NCBI GenBank assembly: GCA_947472885.1
Contig: CANJBX010000018.1
Span: forward strand, 1-63,260
Reading direction: 5' to 3'
Length of the DNA: 63,260 nucleotides
Origin: Hyphomicrobiaceae bacterium
Lineage (GTDB): Bacteria > Pseudomonadota > Alphaproteobacteria > Rhizobiales > Xanthobacteraceae
This document shows, piece by piece, positions 40,933 through 49,965 of the stretch; position 1 is the first letter of the stretch, and every line of letters starts with the position of its first letter. Position numbers and translations under genes: made by a program. The notes below the pieces were generated by a model. That model saw only the letters and a program-made list of their open reading frames with translations. It was not told the DNA's origin and ran no database searches.

Positions 40933-41032
40933 AGGAACCTCCATTTGGTTGCTAAACCTGATCCGATCTAAACAGCTTCCCGCGCTAGTACACTGGCCAG
41001 ATCGCAATAATTCGATCCGAGGACCCTATTCC

Positions 41033-41467
41033 ATGAAAAAGGAAAGGCGGCCACTACGGCTACCCGAAATCAAAGCAGGAGAATGGAAGGGGGAAATATT
41101 TGGCGGCAGCACCGTCCACCTTGGCCATGTCATTCAGGACAGTCCACCGAAGCGATCAGTGGAATTCTCGTATATTACGAATCCGACCGGTTTCGCCGCC
41201 GTCGGATCAAATTTTACCTGGCCTGGAGTTCTGACGATTGTGGCTCCGGCACATCTGATGAAAAAGTCCAGCAATGCTGGTCAGCTTTATAAGGTGAAGA
41301 AGCTACCATCTCTCATGCTGTCTCTAGAAGTAGAGCGCGATCAGTTCTCGGATATATTGAGGGCGCTCGAGAACAAGCGACTAAAGAATTTCTACTTTTC
41401 GTTGGAAGCCGAACTCGACGACGCTTGGCCAGTACGTGCTTGGGGTCTGACGTACGAGATCGGGTGA
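41033..41467 (+). CDS. Protein of unknown function in the element
   Basis: The 144-residue frame starts MKKERRPLRLPEIKAGEW and ends WGLTYEIG. Beta-rich sequence with alternating hydrophobics (SVEFSYITNPTGFAAVGSNF) suggests a small globular domain, but no family is recognised. The ATG at 41033 is the first one after the oppositely oriented gene. Its GC content is low, like the recombinase. Confidence 0.5.
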   Translation: MKKERRPLRLPEIKAGEWKGEIFGGSTVHLGHVIQDSPPKRSVEFSYITNPTGFAAVGSNFTWPGVLTIVAPAHLMKKSSNAGQLYKVKKLPSLMLSLEVERDQFSDILRALENKRLKNFYFSLEAELDDAWPVRAWGLTYEIG

Positions 41468-41532
41468 TCGAAACACGTGACCCGTGGAACGGTATTTCAG
41501 CTTCAGCGTTATCCGCAAAACGGAAATACGCC

Positions 41533-41793
41533 ATGTCTCATACCCTCGACGCCGCTTTCGACATCGCCTGGGCTTATCTAAACGGGGCCGGCCTAATCCA
41601 AGACAAATATGTCGCCCGAGTTCAGGTAACGCAAAGCATCCTGGCGCTGCAAGCGAAGGGAGTTGAGAATAAGCTGCGGCTTGCGAACGCGGCAATCGTT
41701 GAGTTTCAGCAACCCAAGGCACCGACCGAGACAGTCCTTGAAGACTGGTTCGGGTTCAAGAAAGTCCGCCCTTCCGGTTTTGCGAAGAACTAG
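41533..41793 (+). CDS. Small protein of unknown function in the element
   Basis: The 86-residue frame starts MSHTLDAAFDIAWAYLNGAG, is mostly helical in pattern and ends with basic residues. A helical transferred-gene accessory protein is possible, but no family is recognised. It follows the previous gene by 65 bases on the same strand. Confidence 0.45.
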   Translation: MSHTLDAAFDIAWAYLNGAGLIQDKYVARVQVTQSILALQAKGVENKLRLANAAIVEFQQPKAPTETVLEDWFGFKKVRPSGFAKN

Positions 41794-42146
41794 GCCTGCT
41801 ACAGCATTTCGTTGAGAGTGTCGCCGTCGCTAAGCTCAATGCGTCCGCAAGCGATCGAAAGCTCTAGAATTACTTGGGCTCGGGGCCGGGCACATGCGTG
41901 TCGGAAAGCTCGCTGTGACCGGCCATTGCTGTATACGCGCCGCTCGTACCGCTAGCTCAGCTTGGCGAACCGGATCGGACGTGTCGTGCGCAAGACTAAG
42001 TGTGCGGCTATTTTCAGAACGAGGCCAAGGAAGCGGCTGCGGCCACCTCCCGTGGTTACCTACGACAGCCCTCGGTAAGTCTTGGAGTGTGCGCACAGCA
42101 TCTTCATCTTCATGGTATTTTAGAGTTGCGACCGTCGGAAATATGT
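41794..42146. other. Non-coding gap between element genes and the catabolic cluster
   Basis: These 353 bases contain no convincing gene. A minus-strand frame (41836-42096) is open but its product is Pro/Arg/Ser-rich and matches nothing known; it may be a decayed remnant. No hairpin with a T run was found after the gentisate dioxygenase stop at 42147, so the end of that operon is not marked. Confidence 0.5.
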
Positions 42147-43244
42147 TCAGACTACATCCTCGCGCCAGATTCCCAGCGCTTCCTGCATCGGACGGTCTGA
42201 GATCGAAAACAACACCGACTCATTTTCGGCATTGTGGCTGTAGGGCACCCACGACGGCACCACGAATACGTCGTTCTTGGTCCACTCGAAAGTCTCTTCG
42301 CCGATCCTGGTCTGGCCCTTGCCTTCGGCGCACACGAAGATAGTGCCGTCGGTCGAGCGGTAGGGTTCGCCCTTGAAGCCCTGCGGAAACAGCGCGAGGT
42401 GTGCGCCCATGGTCGGTAGCGCCCAGCCGCCGGTCGTCGGGTTGGCGTAACGCACGCGAGCGCCATGGCGCTTGTCGATATCGCCGGCCTTCATCAGGCG
42501 CTCGATGATCGGACGGGTGCGCTTGTAGGTGTAGTTGATGACCGGGCTGATCTTGCTGACTTCCACACCGTCCGGCAGCACGCCCGAGCCGTAACGCTCG
42601 AGAGAGTCGCCTTCGGAGCGCGTCGTGTTCTGCACGGTCTCTTCAAAGTGATGGCTGAACGACGTTTCGAAGTGATTGACCGTCGGCAGATCGAGGACGT
42701 CGAGCCACAGCATCGGCTTGCTCGACGGATTGCCGTGGTCATGCGGCGCCCAATTCGGCGTCAGGATGAAATCGCCCGGCGACATGTTGGCTTTCTCGCC
42801 CTTCACGGCGGTGTAGGCGCCCTCGCCGTCCAAGACGAAGCGGATCGCGGACGCAACGTGCTGATGGGCAGGCGCGACTTCGCCCGGCATGATGAGCTGA
42901 ATGCCCGCAAAGAGCGAATTGGTGATGCGGGTCTGGCCGCGCAGGCTCGGGTTTTCGAGCACGAGCACGCGGCGCTCGGCTTCCTCGGCGGTGATGACGT
43001 CACCCGCCTCGCCCATCAGTTTCTGGACGTCGGTGAATTTCCAGATCGCGGGCTTGATCTTAGTCTTTGGCTCGTTCGTCACGACATTGCGCAGGACTTC
43101 CCAAAGGGGAGCCATGTCGTATTTGGAAATCTTGTCGTAGTAAGCCTCGCGCACCGCCTTGAGATTATGCTTGCTGTCATTGGTAGCGGCTGCGACCGAC
43201 GTAGCGGCGCCTCCGAAGGAATAGTAATCGACAAAATCAAGCAT
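42147..43244 (-). CDS. Gentisate 1,2-dioxygenase-type bicupin
   Basis: The 365-residue protein is a bicupin ring-cleavage dioxygenase. The first cupin has the Fe(II) ligands AHQH (H127, H129) and WAPHDHG (H168/H170). The family opens gentisate between C1 and C2 to maleylpyruvate; relatives accept salicylate, 1-hydroxy-2-naphthoate or 5-nitrosalicylate, so the substrate is not certain. It starts 11 bases after the ferredoxin stop, at the end of the minus-strand operon. Its GC content is clearly higher than that of its neighbours, which suggests separate acquisition. Confidence 0.85.
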   Translation of the reverse strand: MLDFVDYYSFGGAATSVAAATNDSKHNLKAVREAYYDKISKYDMAPLWEVLRNVVTNEPKTKIKPAIWKFTDVQKLMGEAGDVITAEEAERRVLVLENPSLRGQTRITNSLFAGIQLIMPGEVAPAHQHVASAIRFVLDGEGAYTAVKGEKANMSPGDFILTPNWAPHDHGNPSSKPMLWLDVLDLPTVNHFETSFSHHFEETVQNTTRSEGDSLERYGSGVLPDGVEVSKISPVINYTYKRTRPIIERLMKAGDIDKRHGARVRYANPTTGGWALPTMGAHLALFPQGFKGEPYRSTDGTIFVCAEGKGQTRIGEETFEWTKNDVFVVPSWVPYSHNAENESVLFSISDRPMQEALGIWREDVV

Positions 43245-43255
43245 TGTCTCGACGC

Positions 43256-43588
43256 CTAACTTTTTTTTCCAGCTGGCAGGCCAACGCTTACGATATCGCC
43301 TTCGACTCGGACCGGATAGGTCTTTAATGGTGCAGTGCAGGGCGGAGCAGTGGGTGTGCCAGTACGGATATCAAAAGCTCCCCCGTGCAACGGACATTCG
43401 ATTTGATCACCGTTGATGTATCCAGACGCCAGTTCGGCATACGCATGCGTGCAAATGGCCGCAGTTGCGAAGACTTGATCACCCAAAAGATATAGGCAAA
43501 CAGTAAGGCCTCCCGCTCGACCCTCGAATACCTCATCCGCTTTCAAGTCCGAAAGGCGGGCTACTGTATGATACTGCTCGTCCGACAT
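43256..43588 (-). CDS. Rieske-type [2Fe-2S] ferredoxin of a ring-hydroxylating oxygenase
   Basis: The 110-residue ferredoxin has the Rieske ligands C46-T-H48 and C65-P-L-H68. It would carry electrons from a flavoprotein reductase to the oxygenase subunits. Only one ferredoxin is visible for the two oxygenase pairs of the cluster, so it may serve both. The likely reductase gene at 62453 is broken by an IS. It lies 27 bases downstream of the amidohydrolase gene. Confidence 0.88.
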   Translation of the reverse strand: MSDEQYHTVARLSDLKADEVFEGRAGGLTVCLYLLGDQVFATAAICTHAYAELASGYINGDQIECPLHGGAFDIRTGTPTAPPCTAPLKTYPVRVEGDIVSVGLPAGKKS

Positions 43589-43615
43589 TTACATTCAATC
43601 CTCTGAATTCCCAAG

Positions 43616-44572
43616 CTACATCCGCAGCAATCGCTGTGCATTCAGACCCAGAATCTTCTGCTTATCGTCAGAGCTAATAAGTGCATTCTCGATAAAACTA
43701 CGGCCATCGGTATTCGACATAAAAGGCCAGTCGACGGCAAAAAGTATACGGTCGACGCCAATCTCCATAACGCTACAAATCAAGCCGGCTTGCGAAAAAT
43801 TGCTGCTAGTCGTTATGTAGAAGTTATTGCAGAAGTAGTCTCGAAAACGATGTTTGACCTTACCGAACCGACTCAAGACTCTATCCGAACGCCAAAGTGA
43901 AAATGGAATGCTTTCACCGAGGTGGCCAATGATAAACTTAAGCTTGGGATATCTGTCGAAAACACCGCTCATGATTAGGCGATAAACTTGCGTCGCTGTA
44001 TCCATCGTGAAGCCCCAACCGGCCCGAGACATTTCTGGGTAGTCTTTGAAATAAGTTTCGACAATTGCAGTTGGCGGTGTCGCCGGGTGCAAATAAATCG
44101 GAACATCCAGAGCTTCGGCTCGCTCAAATATTACCCAGAATTGCTTTTCGTCGAGAAACCTGTCTCCAGCGCTCACTCCATGAAGCATCGCACCTTTAAA
44201 GCCGTATTTTGAGACCGTTCTTTCTAACTCATCGGCGGCGGCATTTGGATCTGGAGTTGGTAATGCTGCGAACCCCGCAAAACGTGCGGGATTTACTGAA
44301 ATGATGTCCGAGAGAACATCATTTGCCTTACGAGAAAGCCGTATCGATTCATCCACGGCTAGCTTCTGGCCCGCGGGCGCGGCGTGTGACAGGACCTGGA
44401 TATCAATGCCTGCTTCATCCATCTCTCTTATACGTACGGAACCATAGTCCTCCAAACGGCTAACGAACGCCGGTGCTGTCTCCAAGTCGAGACCGGTATA
44501 GGTCTCGCGCAGCTGAGGAATCCAGAAATGTTCCTCGATCGCTATTACCTTTTGAATAGGAGGTGAGATCAT
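43616..44572 (-). CDS. Amidohydrolase-superfamily decarboxylase-like enzyme (ACMSD / 2,3-DHB / gamma-resorcylate decarboxylase group)
   Basis: The 318-residue TIM barrel has the N-terminal metal motif EEHF (E13, H15), a YLHPATPP segment with a ligand His, a GHLGESIP segment and AVDWPF with the catalytic Asp. These match the decarboxylating amidohydrolases that act on aromatic acids or on aminocarboxymuconate semialdehyde. It could remove or, in reverse, add a carboxyl group on a phenolic intermediate; hydrolysis is also possible. It overlaps the preceding gene by 4 bases. Confidence 0.78.
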   Translation of the reverse strand: MISPPIQKVIAIEEHFWIPQLRETYTGLDLETAPAFVSRLEDYGSVRIREMDEAGIDIQVLSHAAPAGQKLAVDESIRLSRKANDVLSDIISVNPARFAGFAALPTPDPNAAADELERTVSKYGFKGAMLHGVSAGDRFLDEKQFWVIFERAEALDVPIYLHPATPPTAIVETYFKDYPEMSRAGWGFTMDTATQVYRLIMSGVFDRYPKLKFIIGHLGESIPFSLWRSDRVLSRFGKVKHRFRDYFCNNFYITTSSNFSQAGLICSVMEIGVDRILFAVDWPFMSNTDGRSFIENALISSDDKQKILGLNAQRLLRM

Positions 44573-45501
44573 TTTGCAGTCGACTCGATGGTATTGATCA
44601 TATTGAGAACTGCACGCCCAAGTAGCCCCACAGGGTTAGCAAGCGTTTCCGAGATCTCGAAATGGTTGTAGTGCTCAGCGCAGATTAGAGAGACTGGCTT
44701 TCCTGCAGCCTGGAGCGCAGCATGAAAGTCGAGCGCGTGCCTCTTAAATTCAGGCGACTCATAACTTCCGTAAGCGATTATTAGAGGTGCGGCAATTTTA
44801 TCGAGATGTCGCTGCGCACTTAACACCATTTCTGCTCTATCATCGATTTTGACGTATGCGCTTCGCGCAGAGAGCCTGACCGGCTTTAGGTCATACATAC
44901 CGCTTGAAAGAAGCGCTCCCTTAATGAAAGTTTGCGGAATTTTGAAATCAAGTTGCCAATCTTTAATGAGGCACGCGCTCAAAAGCTGGGCTCCCGACGA
45001 ATGCCCTCCGGCATAAAGCCGATTAGCGGCGATCCCCATTTGAGACGCATTGTGGTAGATCCAAGCCAGGCCGCGGCTCACCTGATCGGTTACCGTCATC
45101 AGATCGCCGCCTACATCCTGCACGCACGAGAAGTCCAGAAGTGCTACATTGACACCAGCAGCGTTGAACCCTTCGACGAGAAACGCATTATCCTTCGCCG
45201 TTCCGCTTCGCCATGCGCCGCCGTGTACAAAAATGAAAGTTGGAGCGCTTTTGTTTTTGCAGCGATAAAGGTCAAGCATCTCAATCGGCGCGGCCCCATA
45301 AGCAAACCGTTGTGGCTCACCAAGTCTCCTACGGGTAATCTCGCTGTTCGACGCCAACCGCTGCAGTACTTGCTTGATATTAGGCGCACTCTTGGCTTGA
45401 TCGTAAGCATTATCAAGCTGAGCTTGATCGTAATCGAGAAATACTAAGTGACGCCCTTCAGCAGCGGCTTCAATCCCACTCGCACCGTCATTACGCGACA
45501 T
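44569..45501 (-). CDS. Alpha/beta hydrolase, arylformamidase (kynurenine formamidase)-like
   Basis: The 310-residue protein has the oxyanion motif HGGAWRSG, the nucleophile elbow GHSSGAQ and a late YGSYESPEFKRHA segment with the acid residue, followed by HYNHFEI with the catalytic His. This is the arrangement of kynurenine formamidase-like hydrolases, which cleave N-formyl or other N-acyl groups from aryl amines; simple esterases are the alternative. The overlap with the decarboxylase-like gene implies coupled synthesis. Confidence 0.75.
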   Translation of the reverse strand: MSRNDGASGIEAAAEGRHLVFLDYDQAQLDNAYDQAKSAPNIKQVLQRLASNSEITRRRLGEPQRFAYGAAPIEMLDLYRCKNKSAPTFIFVHGGAWRSGTAKDNAFLVEGFNAAGVNVALLDFSCVQDVGGDLMTVTDQVSRGLAWIYHNASQMGIAANRLYAGGHSSGAQLLSACLIKDWQLDFKIPQTFIKGALLSSGMYDLKPVRLSARSAYVKIDDRAEMVLSAQRHLDKIAAPLIIAYGSYESPEFKRHALDFHAALQAAGKPVSLICAEHYNHFEISETLANPVGLLGRAVLNMINTIESTAK

Positions 45502-45554
45502 CGGCCCCTCCTTTGGGATCCAATCAGTTAGAAATAATCGTGAAAAGATATTTT

Positions 45555-46037
45555 CTATAGCAGACTTGAGATGGGCCTGACATGAAGCCTATCGCAATCT
45601 ATTAGATCGATACGTTTCGACCCGATCATTAACGTACCGCCCTCTCGACGAATTTGATGTCTGCAAACGCCCGCGAAAGTTCGGCTTTCTCCGGCCTGAT
45701 ACTCGAAAACGATCATATTAGATGTTGTAAACCAGCCCAGCTCCACCTGCTCAATTTGTGGATTCCCCATTACATGCAATGTCCTTGGCGCCGGCTGAGC
45801 CGCGTACGCTCGTGGGTGCTGAAGCCTCTGCGTACGCAATGTTAGAAGCGGCTTATCTTCATAAATGATGGACGGAGTTCCGAGCGCATCTGTTTGCGCT
45901 ACCTGACTTGGAATCCAATACGTTGCATCGGCTGAGAGCAACTCAAGCCACTCATTGAATTTTCCTTCATCCAAAAGCGCTGCTTCACGCTGAATGTACT
46001 GGGATAGTTCTTGGTACAATTCGAACCCGATACCCAT
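45555..46037 (-). CDS. Ring-hydroxylating dioxygenase beta subunit (second pair)
   Basis: The 160-residue protein has the NTF2-like fold pattern of oxygenase small subunits: FNEWLELLSADATYWIPSQ near the N-terminus, a LRTQRLQHPRAYA stretch and a closing SKRIDLIDCDRL. It is structural and contains no cofactor. The ATG at 46037 overlaps the alpha-subunit stop by one base (TAATG), so it is preferred over a frame opening at 46070. It is the partner of the alpha subunit upstream. Confidence 0.88.
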   Translation of the reverse strand: MGIGFELYQELSQYIQREAALLDEGKFNEWLELLSADATYWIPSQVAQTDALGTPSIIYEDKPLLTLRTQRLQHPRAYAAQPAPRTLHVMGNPQIEQVELGWFTTSNMIVFEYQAGESRTFAGVCRHQIRREGGTLMIGSKRIDLIDCDRLHVRPISSLL

Positions 46038-47350
46038 TAGCCTACGCCTTGAGTCATGTACTGCAGCCACGTGGAATGAAACGAACGCATCGGCAACTCG
46101 CTCGCGTTGGCAGTAATAGTGCCGTCAGAATCTTTCTTTTCGTTTCCAGATCCTCTGCTGAAATCAACCCATTCAGCATCGCCTCGCTCAAGTCCAGCCT
46201 GGCAGCGTTCAAAGATTTCGATATCATCGCTTGAAATCATCGAGGCCGGCGAACTTAGGTTCGTGAAGTACCTGACAGCTCGATGATAAATTTCTTCAGG
46301 CGCCCCTTTTAGTCGAAAACAATAGGCGCTCATGATCGCTTTTCCGGGAGCGACAGGATGAACAACTCGCAGCTGATGATATTGCGCGTTCAATAGGATG
46401 TTCGGAAATACAAGATTATTAAAGCGATTGACGCCGAGAATTTCGCGAGTTCGCTCTTCACCGTAGCTTTGCACCAATGCCGCATGATAGCGACCCTGGA
46501 TCGTATTTTCCGATCCTGGTGCTAGAACGCCGGAATTGTAGAAACCGCTGCGATAGCTGTGTCCTTCTGGGGTCGCCACCAATACAGCGCTCTCCCAATC
46601 GGCCGGCCGCCGATCATTCGACTTTAATTGTTCGCGTGTAAGATCGTCATCCAATCTTGAGCTGCCGGGTTGTGAGCGTCGCGCCGCCGAGACGGAAGAT
46701 TCGTGTACGAATCCTGGATGGAAGATATCGCTCCCATTCTCTTGGTGCATCTTCCAGTTTGCACGATATTCCGTTTGGAAGGAAACGTCCGCTATTTCGA
46801 TTTCACCATCAGGAGCTCGATCGACGAGATTATCGAATGCACTTGTGATTGAGCCAAGCTCCTCTCGCAGCGAACGACCCGAGGGCTTCATAGAAGCGAA
46901 AATAAAGCCCCTGTAGCTTTCGACTCTTGGCGCCCTGGCTAGGCGATGAACGGGGTCGCTGTAATCGAACGTCTCTGGATAACTTTGGGGATGCGGAACA
47001 ACTTCCAATGAACCATCTGGGCGAAAACACCACCCATGATACGGACAAGCAAATGTATTTGCGTGACCGCGATCGATCACTACGAGCTGAGCGCCGCGGT
47101 GAGCACAACGATTGCTCACTACGTGAAAACGACCATTTTCTCCTCTCGTGACTATCATGTCGCGCCGGCCCATGCGTGCACGAACGAAATCACCATGCTT
47201 CTTTAACTGACTTTCATGTGCGACATACAGCCAAGCGGTCTCGAACACGCGCTCGCTTTCCAAGTCAAATACTGCTTGGCTCGTATAGACATCACGATGC
47301 ACGCGGGTTCCGCTGGCGAGCTTACGAATACTTGCAGTATTGACGTCCAT
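46037..47350 (-). CDS. Ring-hydroxylating dioxygenase alpha subunit, Rieske type (second pair)
   Basis: The 437-residue protein has the Rieske motif C82-A-H84 ... C102-P-Y-H105 and the catalytic iron site D208-x2-H211-x4-H216. With its beta subunit it would dihydroxylate or monohydroxylate an aromatic ring at the expense of NAD(P)H. It differs from the other alpha subunit in the Rieske loop (CPYHGW against CIYHRW) and belongs to a different clade; the substrate is unknown. It lies 18 bases downstream of the TarD-like gene. Confidence 0.88.
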   Translation of the reverse strand: MDVNTASIRKLASGTRVHRDVYTSQAVFDLESERVFETAWLYVAHESQLKKHGDFVRARMGRRDMIVTRGENGRFHVVSNRCAHRGAQLVVIDRGHANTFACPYHGWCFRPDGSLEVVPHPQSYPETFDYSDPVHRLARAPRVESYRGFIFASMKPSGRSLREELGSITSAFDNLVDRAPDGEIEIADVSFQTEYRANWKMHQENGSDIFHPGFVHESSVSAARRSQPGSSRLDDDLTREQLKSNDRRPADWESAVLVATPEGHSYRSGFYNSGVLAPGSENTIQGRYHAALVQSYGEERTREILGVNRFNNLVFPNILLNAQYHQLRVVHPVAPGKAIMSAYCFRLKGAPEEIYHRAVRYFTNLSSPASMISSDDIEIFERCQAGLERGDAEWVDFSRGSGNEKKDSDGTITANASELPMRSFHSTWLQYMTQGVG

Positions 47351-47368
47351 TATTGTTCTTCCCCTCGC

Positions 47369-48514
47369 CTATAGCTCGCTAAATATTGCTCGGAATATAG
47401 GCGATCGTTCGTAACCAACGCCCGGAGCTTCATCAGGCCGCACGTACCCATCTGTTGTCGGTAGGTACAAAGCAAAGCTTCCGCTCATTGACGTCTCGTG
47501 CCGACCAAGCTCAAGGCCGGCAACGACGTTAAATGCAAGCAAAAATCCAGCATGAGGAATGCAATTGCTTCGCGACCACCCATGCTGCTCAGCGAGCTCA
47601 ACAATTCTTAAGTATTCAACTAGCCCGTAGCTCAACGAGACATCCATCTGAAGAATGTCTCTATCCGGTCTTAACCCTCCGTAGCGGAGTAAATTCAGAG
47701 TATCGTCCGCGGAGAAAATGTTCTCTCCGGTTGCTATTGGTCCTTTGTATTGGGAGGCAAACGCCCTGCTGAGTTCGTAATCCAGTGGATGGACCGGCTC
47801 TTCAATCCATCCCAGTTGGTACGGCGAGAGCCGTGCGGCCATTTCTTCCAGCTGAGACCCCGACCAAGTTCCATTGCAGTCGATGGCCAAATCGGAACTG
47901 CTTTGCACTGCAGAGATGGCAGTTTCAACGCGGCGCAGATCATCCTCCAATGGGAGTCCGCCAAACTTGATCTTAAATTTCGTAAAGCCAAGATCGCGAC
48001 TACGCGAGATGCTGTCGTGCAAATGTGCGAGATCATCATGATCTCGGTAATGCCCACCCGAGGCATACACGGGCACCCGGATTTGGTCGCTAAGTCCGCA
48101 ATAACGCTCAGACAGAACCCTCCAAAGAGGCTTCTCCTCTATCTTTGCTACAGCGTCCCACACAGCGCAATCTAACAGGCCAACAGCTCCACAACGTTCG
48201 CCGTGACCGCCAGCCTTTTCGTTCCGCATCAGGACATTCCATACTCGATGGGGATCAAGATTATTTCCATCGAGAGTAAGGAGGTCTTCCGGGTCAGCCT
48301 CTAAAATTCGCGGTATAAATCTCTCGCGAAGCAGACCCCCGTGGCCATACCGGCCTGGCGAGTCGAACGAGAGTCCAATGACGGGCTTTCCGTTGCGTAT
48401 CACATCAGTGGTAACAGCCACGGCACTTGCCGTCATCGCACCAAAAGAAATGCTGGCGTTCCTCATTGGAGCGCTTAACGACACAGTCCTCTCTCGTATT
48501 TCAGTAATACGCAT
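47369..48514 (-). CDS. Enolase-superfamily acid-sugar dehydratase, D-tartrate dehydratase (TarD)-like
   Basis: The 381-residue protein has the mandelate-racemase type barrel with KIK (K181, K183), metal ligands D212, E238/E239 and E264, and the acid/base H321 in CIPHAG. The whole N-terminal lid (ISFGAMTAS, RYGHGGLLRERFIPRILEADP) resembles TarD of Bradyrhizobium, in which Lys184 and His322 are catalytic. It should dehydrate a 2,3-dihydroxy dicarboxylate or a similar acid; residue differences at CIPHAGF (TarD has CIPHGGH) make D-tartrate itself uncertain. Confidence 0.8.
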   Translation of the reverse strand: MRITEIRERTVSLSAPMRNASISFGAMTASAVAVTTDVIRNGKPVIGLSFDSPGRYGHGGLLRERFIPRILEADPEDLLTLDGNNLDPHRVWNVLMRNEKAGGHGERCGAVGLLDCAVWDAVAKIEEKPLWRVLSERYCGLSDQIRVPVYASGGHYRDHDDLAHLHDSISRSRDLGFTKFKIKFGGLPLEDDLRRVETAISAVQSSSDLAIDCNGTWSGSQLEEMAARLSPYQLGWIEEPVHPLDYELSRAFASQYKGPIATGENIFSADDTLNLLRYGGLRPDRDILQMDVSLSYGLVEYLRIVELAEQHGWSRSNCIPHAGFLLAFNVVAGLELGRHETSMSGSFALYLPTTDGYVRPDEAPGVGYERSPIFRAIFSEL

Positions 48515-48552
48515 CGATTAACCTGAGGTTGCACGAGGACCCTGGGACCGCG

Positions 48553-49917
48553 TTATTCGGCAGCAACCAAAGGAAGGCCCTTCCCCTGAACTCTCTTCAC
48601 ATAGTCTTGTGTGTAAAGATTCGTCCAACTGTTCCATGCACCGTCGCTAACGAGTCGAGAATTATATTCTCGGGGTTCAATAGTTACTTTGCGACCGCCA
48701 ACGTGAATGGCTTTGATGTGTTTCTTATTTTGTAGGACCGTAATGTTCTCGAGAGGCGACGCATCAAGCGCGATGAAATCTGCAAGACTACCTACTTCAA
48801 GTGTACCAATTTTTTCTTGCGGGAAGAACCGAGCGCAATTTTGGGTCGACGCTCGAATAGCTTCTGCGGGCGTACACCCTAGATATTCCACAAAAAGCTC
48901 CAACTCCCGCGCGTGCCACTCTCCATACGGAGTAACAGCAAATCCAGTGTCGGTCCCAGTTACAAAAGGAACACCAGCCGCCTTTGCCTTGCGCAGGTTC
49001 TGCTGACCCGTTTCGAGGTCGTGCATCTCTCTCGCGATCCGCCCTTTCTTTGCAGCCGGCTCAGTCGCTTCGGTAAAGTCGATTGTGTTGCGAGGCATGG
49101 TCAACGTTGGACCAATAGCGGTTCCGGACTTCACGAGCGCATCGACACACTCGTCATCGAGATAGAAGGCGTGAAAAATCAGATCCACCCCTGCACGAGC
49201 GGAATAAAGTACTGCCTCACGCCCGTAAGCATGGGCAACAGCATATCGTCCCTGACGATGGACCTCTTCAACCATCGCCGTGGTTTCAGTCTGACTAAAG
49301 GCCGCGATAATTTCTCCGTTGGGGCGAAGCTGCGTTCCATCCATGTCGAGTTTAATTGCATCCACGCCGTTTTTGCATTGCTCACGGATCGCAAGCACCG
49401 CCTCATCGCGATTACGGACCATGAATCCAATGCCGCTTGATGGCAGGCCAACCCAGGTCGGATATGTATTTTGAAAACCTTGGCTATTTGTCAGATATGG
49501 GCCCGCGGCAGATACACGGGGTCCATCAAATAAACCTGCACGAATAGCATTGCGAATCGAGAGCGCAATTTGTCCGGCATCTCCTGGTGAGCAGATAGAA
49601 GTGTACCCCGCCGCTAGCACCTTTTGCGCAAAGAACATTCCGCGGATTGCGCGGAATTCCAACGGCTTATAAATATCGATGTCTTCCTTCGATTTTGCCT
49701 CGCCGTAGGCCAAGTGAGTGTGGGTATCGACCAATCCAGGCATTACGAATAGCCCAGAGTAGTCGACCAATTCGTCACCCGAATTCGGCCTTGGGGCACT
49801 GGCGGTTGGACCAACAAAATTAATCTTGCCGTCGGCACCCACAATAATCGTGCAGTCCTTGTCTGCAGTGTCCTTGGTGCTCGTGAAAAGCGAGCCGCAG
49901 CGGATATGCTTGTCCAT
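48553..49917 (-). CDS. Metal-dependent amidohydrolase (imidazolonepropionase/prolidase-like)
   Basis: The 454-residue protein has the N-terminal metal motif VDTHTHLAYG (H66, H68), an AIKLDMDG segment that may carry the carboxylated Lys, the later HAYGREAV and IFHAFYL histidines and TGTDTGFAV with the catalytic Asp. This is the subtype of enzymes that hydrolyse cyclic imides, lactams or dipeptides (imidazolonepropionase, Xaa-Pro-type amidohydrolases). No signal peptide is seen. In this cluster it may open a lactam or hydantoin-like ring. Confidence 0.78.
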   Translation of the reverse strand: MDKHIRCGSLFTSTKDTADKDCTIIVGADGKINFVGPTASAPRPNSGDELVDYSGLFVMPGLVDTHTHLAYGEAKSKEDIDIYKPLEFRAIRGMFFAQKVLAAGYTSICSPGDAGQIALSIRNAIRAGLFDGPRVSAAGPYLTNSQGFQNTYPTWVGLPSSGIGFMVRNRDEAVLAIREQCKNGVDAIKLDMDGTQLRPNGEIIAAFSQTETTAMVEEVHRQGRYAVAHAYGREAVLYSARAGVDLIFHAFYLDDECVDALVKSGTAIGPTLTMPRNTIDFTEATEPAAKKGRIAREMHDLETGQQNLRKAKAAGVPFVTGTDTGFAVTPYGEWHARELELFVEYLGCTPAEAIRASTQNCARFFPQEKIGTLEVGSLADFIALDASPLENITVLQNKKHIKAIHVGGRKVTIEPREYNSRLVSDGAWNSWTNLYTQDYVKRVQGKGLPLVAAE

Positions 49918-49965
49918 ATGAAACTCCCTTGGCAGTGAGCGGGGCGCTACCGAACGCCGACTACT

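Noticed and set aside
41836-42096. 86-codon minus-strand frame between element and cluster
   Set aside because: Pro/Arg/Ser-rich, no ribosome-binding site, no recognisable family; perhaps a remnant.
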